DNA of 64,000 bases from Streptomyces sp. NBC_01591 (GCF_035918155.1 NZ_CP109327.1:4216001-4280000); one strand, 5' to 3'; positions 33,689 through 42,382 are shown, counted from the stretch's first letter. Notes: generated by a model not told the origin, from the sequence alone. Translations and numbers: made by a program.

Positions 33689-34281
33689 CCTCCACCGACA
33701 CCCTCGCAGCGCCGGACAACGCCACCGCCCGCACCGTCACCGACGTCTTCCAGCCCCGCAACGTCCTGCTGATCGGCATGCTCGGCATCGGCCTGGCCGC
33801 CGCCGGTCACTGGACCGGCCTGCTCTGGGGATTCCTCGGCGCCCTGTGCGCGGGCCTCATACCCGCCGGGTACATCGAATGGGAGCGCGGGCGCGGCACC
33901 TGGGGCGACCGCCATGTCGTCGACCGGACCAAGCGGGCGCCGATCTTCTTCGTCATCCTCGGCTCCATCGGCACCGGTTCGGTGGTGATGGTGCTGGGCC
34001 ACGCCCCCACCGGCATCCTCGTGGCGATGCTCGCCCTCTGGGCGATGACCGTGGTCCTGCTGGCCGTCAACACGGTCTGGAAGATCTCGGTGGACGCCGC
34101 GGTCGCCTCGGCCGTCGTCGCCCTGCTCGCCGCGGTCCACTCGCCGTGGTGGCTGCTCGCCTACGCGATGACGGTCGCCGTGTGCTGGTCGCGGGTCGCG
34201 CTCGGGTACCACTCGGTGGCCCAGACGGTCGCCGGGGCGTCGCTGGGGGCCGCGACGGCGGGCGCCTTCCTGCTCGTCTGA
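33685..34281 (+). CDS. PAP2-superfamily-like integral membrane protein
   Basis: 198 residues; ATG overlaps the previous stop. Five or six transmembrane helices. The C-terminal S-R-V-A-L-G-Y-H-S-V-A-Q-T-V-A-G matches the third PAP2 phosphatase motif (SRx5Hx3D-like), except that the last Asp is Gln or Thr. The second motif (P-S-G-H) is replaced by AAVHSPWW, and the first is not clear. It may therefore be a catalytically weak or inactive PAP2-like protein acting on membrane lipid phosphates. Last gene of the HTH-ImmA operon; an IS607 element is inserted just after it. Confidence 0.72.
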   Translation: MTSTDTLAAPDNATARTVTDVFQPRNVLLIGMLGIGLAAAGHWTGLLWGFLGALCAGLIPAGYIEWERGRGTWGDRHVVDRTKRAPIFFVILGSIGTGSVVMVLGHAPTGILVAMLALWAMTVVLLAVNTVWKISVDAAVASAVVALLAAVHSPWWLLAYAMTVAVCWSRVALGYHSVAQTVAGASLGAATAGAFLLV

Positions 34282-34356
34282 TCCGCCGTTGAAGCGGCTG
34301 CCCGAGGGGTCTCCACCTGCTGGTCCTCGAAGACGGGTAAGTGAGCGTAACCATGT

Positions 34357-34956
34357 ATGAGTGAGTGTCGTTGTCAGAGCGTGAATCTGACGGAATGGGC
34401 GAAGACGCAGGGCGTGCATCCGCAGACCGCGTATCGCTGGTTCCGTGAGGGGACATTGCCGGTACCGGCTCAGCGGGTCGGGCCGCGCACGATCCTGGTG
34501 AACATCGATGCGAACACCACGCCCGAGGCCATCGGCGGTCTGGGCCTGTATGCCCGCGTGTCCTCGCATGATCGGAAGAGCGATCTGGAACGCCAGGTCG
34601 CTCGGCTGTCGGCGTGGGCAGCGAAGGCTGGTCACCGAGTCGTTCGCGTTGAGGCGGAGATCGCTTCCGGGACGAACGGCTGCCGTTCCAAGGCCCGGCG
34701 TCTGCTGGCCGACCCGCACGTGACCTGCGTGGTGGTGGAGCACAAGGACCGGCTCGGCCGGATGAACGTCGAGCTTGTCGAGGCCGCCTTGTCCGCGACG
34801 GACCGTCGCCTGCTGGTGCTGGACGACGGCGAGGCCGAAGACGACCTGGTGCGGGACACAGTGGAGGTGCTGACCTCGTTCTGCGCCCGCCGGTACGGGC
34901 GCAGATCGGCGAAGAACCGCGCCCGCAAGGCACTGGAAGCCGCCGAACATGGCTGA
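34357..34956 (+). CDS. tnpA: IS607-family TnpA serine recombinase
   Basis: 199 residues. N-terminal MerR-like HTH (NLTEWAKTQGVHPQTAYRWFREGTLPVPAQRVGPRTILV, about 9-47) followed by a serine-resolvase catalytic domain: GLYARVSSHDRKSDLERQVARL supplies the catalytic Ser of Y-A-R-V-S-S and the Arg/Asp motif, and VVVEHKDRLGRM the conserved E-x-x-D-R-L-x-R. The arrangement HTH first, catalytic domain second, is specific to IS607. Length is normal, so it may be active. It overlaps tnpB by 8 nt. Confidence 0.92.
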   Translation: MSECRCQSVNLTEWAKTQGVHPQTAYRWFREGTLPVPAQRVGPRTILVNIDANTTPEAIGGLGLYARVSSHDRKSDLERQVARLSAWAAKAGHRVVRVEAEIASGTNGCRSKARRLLADPHVTCVVVEHKDRLGRMNVELVEAALSATDRRLLVLDDGEAEDDLVRDTVEVLTSFCARRYGRRSAKNRARKALEAAEHG

Positions 34957-35770
34957 CCTCCGCCCGATCGCCACGAGGCGCGGGCGCTGGTACGCGGACG
35001 CCTCCTGGCAGATCCCACCCACCAGGACCATCCCGCTGGAAGCCGCCCTCGCCGATGGCGTGATCGGCGTGGACACCAATGCCGACCACCTCGCCGCATG
35101 GCGCCTGGACACTCACGGCAACCCGATCGGCCGGCCGCGCCGGTTCTTCTATGACCTGTCCGGCAATGCCCAGCACCGCGATGCCCGGGTACGGCACGCC
35201 CTCACGCGGCTGCTGAACTGGGCCAAGAGCTGCGGTGTCAAGGCCATCGTGGTCGAAGACCTCGACTTCCAGGCCGAGAAAACCAGAGAGAAGCACGGGC
35301 GCAAGCGTCGATTCCGGCAGCTGATCTCCGGCATGCCGACCGGCAAGCTCCGCGCTCGGCTGGCCTCCATGGCCGAGGCCACAGGTATCGCGATCATCGC
35401 CGTGGACCCGGCCTGCACCAGCAAGTGGGGCGCCCAGCACTGGCAGAAGCCGATGGCCGGTCCCACCCGTAAGACCACCCGGCACGATGCGGCGAGCATC
35501 GCGATCGGACGACGCGCCCAGGGGCACCCGATCCGGCGACGGACGACACCGCCCCGTGCACACCAGAGCGATGCGCACGGGCATCGGACCGTCCAGGCCG
35601 ACCGGCGTGCCCCTGAGCGTGAGGGACCCCGCCCCCGCATCCCCGGACCACGGACACGATCCGTGCCGCCGGACGCGGCGAGTACGCGGGCAACCAGGAC
35701 ATCCAAAACCGTTCGGGGTGTCCGCAGTGACCAGGTATGGGTCCAAGACTCACTCCTGCTCACTGACTAG
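34949..35770 (+). CDS. tnpB: TnpB-related protein, N-terminally truncated
   Basis: 273 residues; related Streptomyces TnpB-like proteins are about 500-550. The RuvC nuclease core is kept: G-V-D-T-N-A-D-H-L-A (RuvC-I Asp), I-V-V-E-D-L-D-F (RuvC-II Glu) and T-R-H-D-A-A-S-I-A-I-G-R-R (RuvC-III Asp). The first about 250 residues (DNA/RNA-binding wedge and REC-like parts) are absent and the remaining part is joined directly behind tnpA, so a deletion inside the element is likely. The usual C-x-x-C zinc site is replaced by ACTSKWG. The Arg/Pro-rich C-terminus overlaps the place where the omega/reRNA would be encoded. RNA-guided cleavage is unlikely. Confidence 0.75.
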   Translation: MADLRPIATRRGRWYADASWQIPPTRTIPLEAALADGVIGVDTNADHLAAWRLDTHGNPIGRPRRFFYDLSGNAQHRDARVRHALTRLLNWAKSCGVKAIVVEDLDFQAEKTREKHGRKRRFRQLISGMPTGKLRARLASMAEATGIAIIAVDPACTSKWGAQHWQKPMAGPTRKTTRHDAASIAIGRRAQGHPIRRRTTPPRAHQSDAHGHRTVQADRRAPEREGPRPRIPGPRTRSVPPDAASTRATRTSKTVRGVRSDQVWVQDSLLLTD

Positions 35771-35788
35771 GAACGGTACAGGTGCCCC

Positions 35789-36637
35789 GTGCCGAACTTC
35801 GAGATCACCACCGCAAGCGCCGACGACCTCACGATGCTCGCCGAATGGGCCCACGAGGAGAGCTGGAATCCCGGGCTGACCGACCGCCATGCCTTCTTCG
35901 CCGCCGATCCGCGCGGCTTCCTGATCGGCCGGCTGGAGGGCGAACCGGTCTCCTGCGTCTCCGTGGTCCGATACGGCTCCGGCTTCGGGTTCCTCGGCTT
36001 CTACCTCACCCGCCCGCACCTGCGCGGCCAGGGATACGGCATCCAGCTCTGGCGGGCCGGCATGGCACGGCTGGACGGGCGCAACGTCGGCCTCGACGGG
36101 GTGGTGGCCCAGCGGCCCAACTACCGTAAGTCCGGCTTCCGTTCGGTGTGGACGAACATGCGTTACGAGGGCCTGGCGCCGGCCGGCCTGCCCGTCCCGG
36201 CCGGTACGGAACTCGTCGACGGCCGCTCCGTACCGTTCGACCGGCTCGCCGCCTACGACCGCCGCTTCTTCCCGGCCGACCGCGACAGCTTCCTCGCGCC
36301 GTGGATCGCCCATCCCACGCGCACCTCGCTCGCCGCCGTCCGCGACGGGGAGCTGCGCGGTCTGGCCGTGGTGCGGCCCTGCCGTACGTCGTCCCGCATC
36401 GGCCCCGTGTACGCGGAATCGCCCGAGGTGGCCGGCGCCCTGGTCAGCGCGCTGGCGGCGGCCGATCCCGGCGCCCCGGTCGCGATCGACGTGCCCGACG
36501 TCAACCCGGCGGCCGTGCGTCTCGCCGAACAGCTGGGCCTCACCCCGTCGTTCGAGACCGCCCGGATGTACACGGGACCGGCACCGGACGTCGACCACGG
36601 CGGACTGTTCGGCATCACCAGCCTGGAGCTGGGCTGA
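35789..36637 (+). CDS. GNAT-family N-acetyltransferase, two-domain
   Basis: 282 residues from GTG, 18 nt after the IS607 right end. The N-terminal GNAT domain (about 1-135) has FLGFYLTRPHLRGQGYGIQLW (acetyl-CoA motif A, R-G-Q-G-Y-G) and a C-terminal half (about 150-280, with AAVRDGELRGLAVVRPC and VPDVNPAAVRLAEQLG) of the DUF1248-like or second GNAT type. Substrate unknown. The IS607 insertion may have displaced its native promoter. Confidence 0.82.
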   Translation: MPNFEITTASADDLTMLAEWAHEESWNPGLTDRHAFFAADPRGFLIGRLEGEPVSCVSVVRYGSGFGFLGFYLTRPHLRGQGYGIQLWRAGMARLDGRNVGLDGVVAQRPNYRKSGFRSVWTNMRYEGLAPAGLPVPAGTELVDGRSVPFDRLAAYDRRFFPADRDSFLAPWIAHPTRTSLAAVRDGELRGLAVVRPCRTSSRIGPVYAESPEVAGALVSALAAADPGAPVAIDVPDVNPAAVRLAEQLGLTPSFETARMYTGPAPDVDHGGLFGITSLELG

Positions 36638-36652
36638 CCGGCCCGGACGGGG

Positions 36653-38368
36653 TCAGGCGGTGCCGGGCGTGTCCGCCGCCGGGGGCCGGGTGCGGGAGGC
36701 CAGCACCGCGATGTCGTCCTCGGCACCCGGACCGAACCGTTCGAGGACCTCGTCCAGCAGGTCGTCGAGGCTGCCGCCGACCGGAATGGTCAGCTCCTTG
36801 AGCCGGCCGACCGAGGCGTCGATGTCCTCGCCACGCCGCTCGACCAGACCGTCGGTGTACAAGAACAGCACCGTGCCCGGCTCGAACTCCACCGGCGTCG
36901 TCCGGTACCCGCCGAACCCGGTGCCGAGCGGCGGCCCCACCATCACCTCCTCGCACACCCTGGCTCCGCCCCGCGGATCGATCAGCACCGGCGGCAGATG
37001 CCCGGCGCTCGCCACCTCGCACGCCCCGCCGAGCCGGTCGACGACGGCCAGCAGACAGGTCGCCGCCCGGTCCGGTCCGGACCGTTCGACCATCCGGTCC
37101 AGCTGTTCCAGGATGCGGTGCGGCGGCAGCTCGTCGTCGGCGAGCATCCGCAGCAGGGAGCGGTAGTGGCTCATGGCGACCGCCGCCTCCACCCCGTGCC
37201 CCATCACATCGCCCATCGCCTTGAGATGCCGTCCGTCCCGCAGCGGAATCACGTCGAACCAGTCGCCGCCGACCATCACGCTCCGGTCGGCCGGCAGATA
37301 GCGGGTGGCGATCTCGATGTGCGGGTGCGGCGGGCGCGGCTCGGACAGCAGGGAGCGCTGGAGCTCCAGGGCGATGGTGTGCTCGTGGGCGTACCGGCGG
37401 GCGTGGTCGAGGTCGACGGCGGCCCGGCCGGCGAGTTCCCGGGCGATCACCACGTCCTCGTCCGTGAAGACCGGTGAGTCGCCCGCCCGGATCAGGCCGA
37501 GGATGCCGAGCGGGCCGCTGCGCACGGCGACGGGCACGATGACCGCCGAGTGCATCCCGAGGGCCCGGTAGGCGGCGAGCCGTTCGGGGCCGGGGGCGGA
37601 GCGCAGCAGCTGTTCGTCGGTGGTGAGGTTCTCCACCACCGGCTGGTTGGCCGCCAGACAGCGCTGTACGGCCGCGCCCTCCTGGTAGTCGATGTACTCG
37701 CCGGTCAGCCCGAACCCGTCCAGCTCGTCGCTCAGTCCGGGCACGGCCCGCAGCGCCGCCCGTCGCAGCAGCAGCACACCGGGCGGCGCGGGCCGGACCG
37801 GTGGGGCGACATCGGGCGGGAACACCTCCACCGTCGCGATGTCCGCCAGCCCCGGCACGACGAGGTCGACCAGTTCGGCACAGGTGGTGTCCATGTCGAG
37901 GGTGGTGCCGATCCGGGCGGCCGCGGTGTCGAGCAGAGTCAGATGCCGCCGGGCCTGCTCCAGCTCGCGCTGCCCCCGGTCCGAGGCCATGACCTCCAGC
38001 ACGATCCCGGCCAGCCCCACGATCCGCCCGCCGACCTCCAGCCGGTGGTACGCCCCGTGCCAGTACCGCCGGACCGTGGCGGCCGCGGCGGTGAAACCGC
38101 TGGAGGTGATCTCGCGGGGCTTCCCGTCGGCGAGCACCGCCCACATCATGTCCTCGCGCGCGTCGACCCCGGGGAGGATCTCGGAGACGGTGCGTCCGAG
38201 GTGTTCCGCGGCCGGGATGCCGTTGAGCCGTTCGAGGGCGGGGTTGACGTACAGATAGCGCAGCCCGGTGTCGAGCACGCCCACCCCGGCCATGGTGCCG
38301 TCGACCAGGGCCGCCAGGGCACGGGGGTCGAACGGCACAGGGCTGTCGGCGTACGCATCGGCCTGCAC
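36653..38368 (-). CDS. PAS-GAF-SpoIIE PP2C serine phosphatase
   Basis: 571 residues from GTG at 38368. Domains: PAS (about 15-135; GVLDTGLRYLYVNPALERLNG), GAF (about 155-330), SpoIIE-type PP2C (about 350-560). Metal-binding Asp residues are in V-G-G-D-W-F-D, M-G-D-V-M-G-H-G, Y-T-D-G-L-V-E and E-D-D-I-A-V-L. Such proteins dephosphorylate anti-sigma-factor antagonists and so control stress sigma factors in Streptomyces. No anti-sigma or antagonist gene is adjacent, so its target is elsewhere. The sensory ligand is unknown. It converges on the GNAT gene with only 15 bp between stops. Confidence 0.9.
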   Translation of the reverse strand: MQADAYADSPVPFDPRALAALVDGTMAGVGVLDTGLRYLYVNPALERLNGIPAAEHLGRTVSEILPGVDAREDMMWAVLADGKPREITSSGFTAAAATVRRYWHGAYHRLEVGGRIVGLAGIVLEVMASDRGQRELEQARRHLTLLDTAAARIGTTLDMDTTCAELVDLVVPGLADIATVEVFPPDVAPPVRPAPPGVLLLRRAALRAVPGLSDELDGFGLTGEYIDYQEGAAVQRCLAANQPVVENLTTDEQLLRSAPGPERLAAYRALGMHSAVIVPVAVRSGPLGILGLIRAGDSPVFTDEDVVIARELAGRAAVDLDHARRYAHEHTIALELQRSLLSEPRPPHPHIEIATRYLPADRSVMVGGDWFDVIPLRDGRHLKAMGDVMGHGVEAAVAMSHYRSLLRMLADDELPPHRILEQLDRMVERSGPDRAATCLLAVVDRLGGACEVASAGHLPPVLIDPRGGARVCEEVMVGPPLGTGFGGYRTTPVEFEPGTVLFLYTDGLVERRGEDIDASVGRLKELTIPVGGSLDDLLDEVLERFGPGAEDDIAVLASRTRPPAADTPGTA

Positions 38369-38477
38369 GTCAACCTCCTGGGCGGGCGCGGACCACCCGC
38401 TGCCCGGCCCTCAATCGTCGGCCGCCCGCCCCCGCCGCGCATCCGCTGTCCGGGGGCGTCGGTCCGGCGGTCGCCGT

Positions 38478-38517
38478 GCGGGCCGGGCCCCGGGACACGT
38501 GCGGGCCCCGGCCCCCG
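38478..38517 (-). terminator. hairpin terminator after DUF1876 gene
   Basis: An imperfect but long GC-only stem (around GGGCCGGGCCCCG and CGGGCCCCGGCCC) directly 3' of the DUF1876 stop. No T-tract. Confidence 0.45.
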
Positions 38518-38519
38518 CG

Positions 38520-38792
38520 TCAGGTCAGCGCGTGCGAGGTCCGGCCGGACGCCTCGTCGATCTCGTCGTGTGCCTTCGTCAGCATCTTCATCGCCAGTTC
38601 GTTGAGCGCTCTGGCTCCCGCGATCTCCTCGCCCACTCTCGGCTGATTCTTGTCGGAAGGGTGGCGGCTCGCGTATCCGTGGGCCCGCACCTCGGTCCCG
38701 TCCGGAAGCCGCACCATGGCGGCCGCGCGGGTGCGGTGGGTGTCCTCGTCGAATTCCAGCTCGATATGCCACCCGACAGTTGTCATCACCAT
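38520..38792 (-). CDS. DUF1876 (dsRBD-like) protein
   Basis: 90 residues. The ATG at 38792 is chosen since GGGAGG lies 8-13 nt upstream; the earlier GTG in the frame is inside that ribosome-binding site. Sequence: WHIELEFDEDTHRTRAAAMVRLPDGTEVRAHGYASRHPSDKNQPRVGEEIAGARALNELAMKML. This is the DUF1876 family with a fold similar to dsRNA-binding domains, common in actinobacterial stress regulons. Function unknown. Isolated between the phosphatase and hydrolase genes. Confidence 0.85.
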   Translation of the reverse strand: MVMTTVGWHIELEFDEDTHRTRAAAMVRLPDGTEVRAHGYASRHPSDKNQPRVGEEIAGARALNELAMKMLTKAHDEIDEASGRTSHALT

Positions 38793-38859
38793 GACGATCA
38801 CCTCCCTACCAGGGTGCGCCCGTTCCCGCGCCCCTGCACCACGGCACCGCCCCGGTACA

Positions 38860-39570
38860 TCAGGCTTCCAGCAGGTCCAGGTCGAGGGTGCCGTCGACCG
38901 CCGGAGCGTCCGGCTGGAGCCCGAGCGCGGTCACGACCGGCCCGGGGAGCGGGCCCAGGTCCAGCAGCCCGGCGACGATCCGGGCCGTCAGCGCGTGCCA
39001 CTCCCCGGCGCGCCGGACCATCGCATGGTCGCTGCCCCGGATCGCGACCAGACAGGAGCGGGCACCGGCCGGCCGGGCACGGGCCGTGAGGCGCTGGGAC
39101 GCGCGGGGGCTGGTGATCCGGTCGCGGGTGCTGTGCAGCAGGACGACATCGCGGCCCGCCAACTGGTCGACCGGGTCGTCGGCCGGACACCACGGAGCGA
39201 GGCCGACCACCCCGCGCACCAGCGGGTGGCCGGCGGCGCGGAGGGCGGCGCGGGCGCCCATCGAGTGGCCGACCAGGACGACCGGGATCTCCCCGGCCTC
39301 ACGACCGAGGGCGTCCAGGGCGCGCACGGCGTCGTGCAGCGGGTCCTCGCGGGGGCCGTTCCAGCCGCGGTGGGCGTAGCGGGCGGTGCGTACGAGAACG
39401 TCTCCACCGCCGCCGCCCGTCGCCCCGGCGATGGACCGGGCGAACGGACGCATCCGCACGGCGGGCAGGTTCAGCGGGCCGGGCAGCGGCGCGGCCAGGC
39501 CCGTCTCCGCGCCACCGTGCAGCAGGAGCACGGCCGCGGACGGGCGGACGGCGGACGGCTGTTGTGCCAT
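38860..39570 (-). CDS. alpha/beta hydrolase
   Basis: 236 residues from the ATG at 39570 with AGGAGG on the minus strand upstream. Features: VLLLHGGAE (oxyanion loop H-G-G), V-G-H-S-M-G-A-R-A-A-L (nucleophile elbow G-x-S-x-G), S-T-R-D-R-I-T-S-P (acid Asp) and R-G-S-D-H-A-M (catalytic His). No signal peptide. Substrate unclear. Divergent from the peroxiredoxin gene, 98 bp apart. Confidence 0.85.
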   Translation of the reverse strand: MAQQPSAVRPSAAVLLLHGGAETGLAAPLPGPLNLPAVRMRPFARSIAGATGGGGGDVLVRTARYAHRGWNGPREDPLHDAVRALDALGREAGEIPVVLVGHSMGARAALRAAGHPLVRGVVGLAPWCPADDPVDQLAGRDVVLLHSTRDRITSPRASQRLTARARPAGARSCLVAIRGSDHAMVRRAGEWHALTARIVAGLLDLGPLPGPVVTALGLQPDAPAVDGTLDLDLLEA

Positions 39571-39668
39571 ACGTACCTCCTGGTGCGGGGAGCCGGACCC
39601 GTAGAGAGCATGCTGTACGGAACACGCACGGAAGAAACCCGGCAGCACCGGACCACGGAGGAAACGAC

Positions 39669-40154
39669 ATGGGATCGTCACCACAACTCGGCGCGATCGC
39701 ACCGGACTTCACACTGCCGGGCGGTCTGCTCGCCGACGGGAACTTCGAACGCCGCGACTACACCCTCGCCGCAGCGCGCGGCCGTGCCGTGGTCCTCGCG
39801 TTCTACCCGGGCGACAACACGGCGGTGTGCACCAAGCAGCTGTGCTCGTACTCCTCGGGCATGGAGGCCTTCGGCGAGCTCGACGCGGAGGTCTGGGGAA
39901 TCAGTCCACAGGGTGTGGACAGTCATGAGTCGTTCGCCCGCGCCCACGGCCTGCGGATGCCGCTGCTCGCGGACACCGGACGGGAGACCGCCCAGGCGTA
40001 CGGCGTCGCGGCGCCCGGGATCGGGGTGCGCCGCGCGGTCTTCCTCATCGGCCCCGACGGGGTGCTGCGCTGGAAGCATGTCGCGCTGCTCGGTGCCACG
40101 TACCAGTCGCTCGACAAACTGACGGAACAGCTCTCCGGCATCAAGAGCGCGTAA
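39669..40154 (+). CDS. peroxiredoxin (BCP/AhpC-TSA type)
   Basis: 161 residues. Peroxidatic Cys54 and a nearby resolving Cys59 in Y-P-G-D-N-T-A-V-C-T-K-Q-L-C-S, where the usual TPGCT is changed to N-T-A-V-C-T. Thioredoxin-fold strands VVLAFYPGD and VFLIGPDGVLRWKHV surround it. Reduces hydroperoxides with thioredoxin as donor. A hairpin terminator follows. Confidence 0.9.
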   Translation: MGSSPQLGAIAPDFTLPGGLLADGNFERRDYTLAAARGRAVVLAFYPGDNTAVCTKQLCSYSSGMEAFGELDAEVWGISPQGVDSHESFARAHGLRMPLLADTGRETAQAYGVAAPGIGVRRAVFLIGPDGVLRWKHVALLGATYQSLDKLTEQLSGIKSA

Positions 40155-40166
40155 AAGACTGCCGGA

Positions 40167-40190
40167 ACCCGGCAGTACCTGCTGCCGGGT
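40167..40190 (+). terminator. hairpin terminator after peroxiredoxin gene
   Basis: ACCCGGCAG and CTGCCGGGT pair perfectly over 9 bp with a 6-nt loop, 13 nt after the stop codon. Confidence 0.7.
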
Positions 40191-40260
40191 GTATATGGGA
40201 TCATCCAGCCAGTTCGACGGAAAAATTCGGGGGATTTCGGAGATCGGGGAGGGTGATCAC

Positions 40261-40770
40261 ATGACCTTGTTTCTCGGTCTCGGCATTGCGGGAATCGTTC
40301 TGCTCGTACTGTCCCTGATCTTCGACGGAGTCCTCGAAGGTCTCTTCGGAGGTGTGCTGGACGGCCTCTTCGACGGCCTCCTGTCCCTCCCGGTCATCGC
40401 CGGATTCCTCTCGATGCTCGGCTTCGGCGGGGCGATCGTGCTCGGCACCACCGGCGCCGGTACGGTCGCCGCGACCGCCGCCGGAGTGCTGGCCGGGCTC
40501 GTCGCGGCCTGGCTGACCTGGAAGTTCAGCCGGGCCCTGATGCGGGACCAGACCAGCGCCACACCGCGCAGCGACGATCTCGTCGGCACGTCCGGCTCGG
40601 TCGTCACGGCCATCCCGGCCGACGGCTACGGCGAGGTCCTGCTGCAACTCGCGGGCCAGCACCTGAAGCTGGCGGCGAAGAGCGCGGTGCCGGTCGAGCG
40701 CGGCACCGAGATCTGGGTGGAGGCCGCGTTGTCGGCCACCTCGGTCGCGGTCCGCCCCGTCGAACGCTGA
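40261..40770 (+). CDS. NfeD-like membrane protein
   Basis: 169 residues from ATG; GGGGAGGGTGATC lies upstream. Three transmembrane segments in the first about 95 residues (LFLGLGIAGIVLLVLSLIFDGV; LPVIAGFLSMLGFGGAIVLG; VAATAAGVLAGLVAAWLTW). The C-terminal soluble part (about 110-165: LVGTSGSVVTAIPADGYGEVLLQLAGQHLKLAAKS) has an OB-fold NfeD pattern. NfeD proteins pair with flotillin-like SPFH proteins in membrane microdomains; the flotillin gene is 142 bp downstream. Confidence 0.85.
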   Translation: MTLFLGLGIAGIVLLVLSLIFDGVLEGLFGGVLDGLFDGLLSLPVIAGFLSMLGFGGAIVLGTTGAGTVAATAAGVLAGLVAAWLTWKFSRALMRDQTSATPRSDDLVGTSGSVVTAIPADGYGEVLLQLAGQHLKLAAKSAVPVERGTEIWVEAALSATSVAVRPVER

Positions 40771-40912
40771 GTCCGACCGCCGAGCGCCGAGTCCGACCCG
40801 TCGAGCGCTGATCACCGCCCGAGCCGATCCGCCGCGCCGCACCATACCGCGGCGCGGCGCCCCGCCCGAAACCGAGCTGCCGTCCCCGCAGGGAGGCAGG
40901 GGGGACACCCTT

Positions 40913-42361
40913 ATGAGCCCAGTCGTGACCGCAGTCGCCGGAGTCGTCGTACTCCTGGTGCTGCTCGCCCTCGTCGTCATCACCCGCTACAAGGTCGCCG
41001 GGCCCAGCGAGGCGTTCATCATCACCGGCCGCCGCGGCAAGAAGTCGACCGACCCGGTGACCGGCCGCACCAGCATCGACAACAGCGGCCAGAAGGTCGT
41101 CGTCGGCGGCGGCGTCTTCGTCGTCCCGTTCGTCCAGCAGAAGTTCACCCTGGACCTCTCCAGCCGGCACATCCCGATCGCCGTGCGCGGCGCCGTCACG
41201 CTGCGCGGCGTGAAGTCCAACCTCGAAGGCGTCGCGATCGTCAAGGTCGGCGGCAGCGAGGAAGCGATCCGGGCCGCGGCCCAGCGGTTCCTCCAGCAGC
41301 AGGACGGCATCGTCGGCTTCACCCAGGAAGTGCTCTCCGGTGCGCTGCGCGCCATCGTCGGCCGGATGTCGGTCGAGGACATCATCCGGGACCGGGCCGC
41401 GTTCGCCGGCCAGGTCGCGGAGGAGGCCGAGGCCAGCCTCTCCGGCCAGGGCCTGATCCTGGACGCCTTCCAGATCCAGGACATCACCACCGAGGGCTCC
41501 TACCTGGAGGACCTGGGCCGCCCCGAGGCCGCCCGCGCCAAGCAGGAGGCGGACATCGCCGAGGCGATCGCCAAGCGGGCCTCCGAGCAGGCCCGGCTGA
41601 AGGCCGCCGAGGAGATCGCCATCGCCGAGCGGACCTTCTACCTCAAGCAGGCCGAGATCAAGGCCGAGACGGAAGCCGCAGCGGCCAAGGCCAACGCGGC
41701 GGGCCCGCTCGCCGAGGCGGCCCGTCAGCAGGAAGTCCTCGCCGAGCAGGAGAAGGTCGCCCAGCGCCAGGCCGCACTCACCGACCGCGAGCTCGACACC
41801 AAGGTCCGCAAGCCCGCCGACGCCGCCCGTTACCAGGCCGAGCAGGAGGCCGAGGCCCGCCGGATCGCCCAGGTCAAGGAGGCCGAGGCGGACGCCGAGC
41901 GCTCCCGCCTGACCGGTCAGGGCGAGAAGCTGCACCGCTCGGCCCTCGCCGACGCCGTACGCATCGAGGGCGAGGCGGAGGCCGCGGCCATCGCGGCGAA
42001 GGGTGCGGCCGAGGCCGAGGCCATGCAGAAGAAGGCGGACGCCTTCGACCGGTACGGCGACGCGGCCGTGCTCCAGATGCTCGTCGAGGTGCTGCCGCAG
42101 GTCGTCGCCAAGGCGTCCGAGCCGCTCAGCGCCGTCGACAAGATGACCGTGATCTCGACGGACGGCGCGAGCCAGCTGTCGCGTACGGTCACGGACAACG
42201 TCGCCCAGGGCATGGAACTCCTCAGCTCCACCACGGGAGTCGACATCGCGGCCCTGCTGAAGAACCTCAAGGGCTCGCGTTCCAGGGCGGAGGTCCCGGC
42301 CCAGCCGGAGCCCACCGCCCCGAACGGCGACCAGAACGGCAAGATCGAGATCACCGACTGA
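40913..42361 (+). CDS. flotillin-like SPFH-domain protein
   Basis: 482 residues. N-terminal membrane helix (about 4-25), SPFH/Band-7 domain (about 28-190: SEAFIITGRRGKKSTDPV, FVVPFVQQKFTLDLSSRHI, VEDIIRDRAAFAGQVAEEAEASLSGQGLILDAFQIQDIT), then a long Ala/Glu/Lys-rich coiled coil (about 195-370) with many E-A-E repeats, and a C-terminal oligomerisation part (ADAFDRYGDAAVLQMLVEVLPQVV). Matches FloA/FloT-type scaffolds of lipid-ordered membrane domains. Likely operon with the NfeD-like gene. A second flotillin locus near 52.5 kb is broken. Confidence 0.92.
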   Translation: MSPVVTAVAGVVVLLVLLALVVITRYKVAGPSEAFIITGRRGKKSTDPVTGRTSIDNSGQKVVVGGGVFVVPFVQQKFTLDLSSRHIPIAVRGAVTLRGVKSNLEGVAIVKVGGSEEAIRAAAQRFLQQQDGIVGFTQEVLSGALRAIVGRMSVEDIIRDRAAFAGQVAEEAEASLSGQGLILDAFQIQDITTEGSYLEDLGRPEAARAKQEADIAEAIAKRASEQARLKAAEEIAIAERTFYLKQAEIKAETEAAAAKANAAGPLAEAARQQEVLAEQEKVAQRQAALTDRELDTKVRKPADAARYQAEQEAEARRIAQVKEAEADAERSRLTGQGEKLHRSALADAVRIEGEAEAAAIAAKGAAEAEAMQKKADAFDRYGDAAVLQMLVEVLPQVVAKASEPLSAVDKMTVISTDGASQLSRTVTDNVAQGMELLSSTTGVDIAALLKNLKGSRSRAEVPAQPEPTAPNGDQNGKIEITD

Positions 42362-42382
42362 TCCGGCACGCCGAAGCCCGTA

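Larger units (their letters stand above)
34336..35771 (+). mobile_element. IS607-family insertion element
   Basis: Contains a serine-recombinase tnpA and an overlapping tnpB. Imperfect subterminal inverted repeats are visible: GTAAGTGAGC (34337-34346) against GCTCACTGAC (35758-35767), and GAGTGAGT (34359-34366) against ACTCACTC (35748-35755). Both ends carry a GG (34336-34337 and 35770-35771), the core dinucleotide at which IS607 elements recombine. Removing one GG plus the element rejoins flanking sequence GACG-GG-AACGG. Boundaries are inferred from these signs. Confidence 0.7.

Noticed and set aside
34949..35770. Active RNA-guided TnpB nuclease
   Set aside because: The N-terminal half needed for target and RNA binding is missing; only the RuvC part remains.
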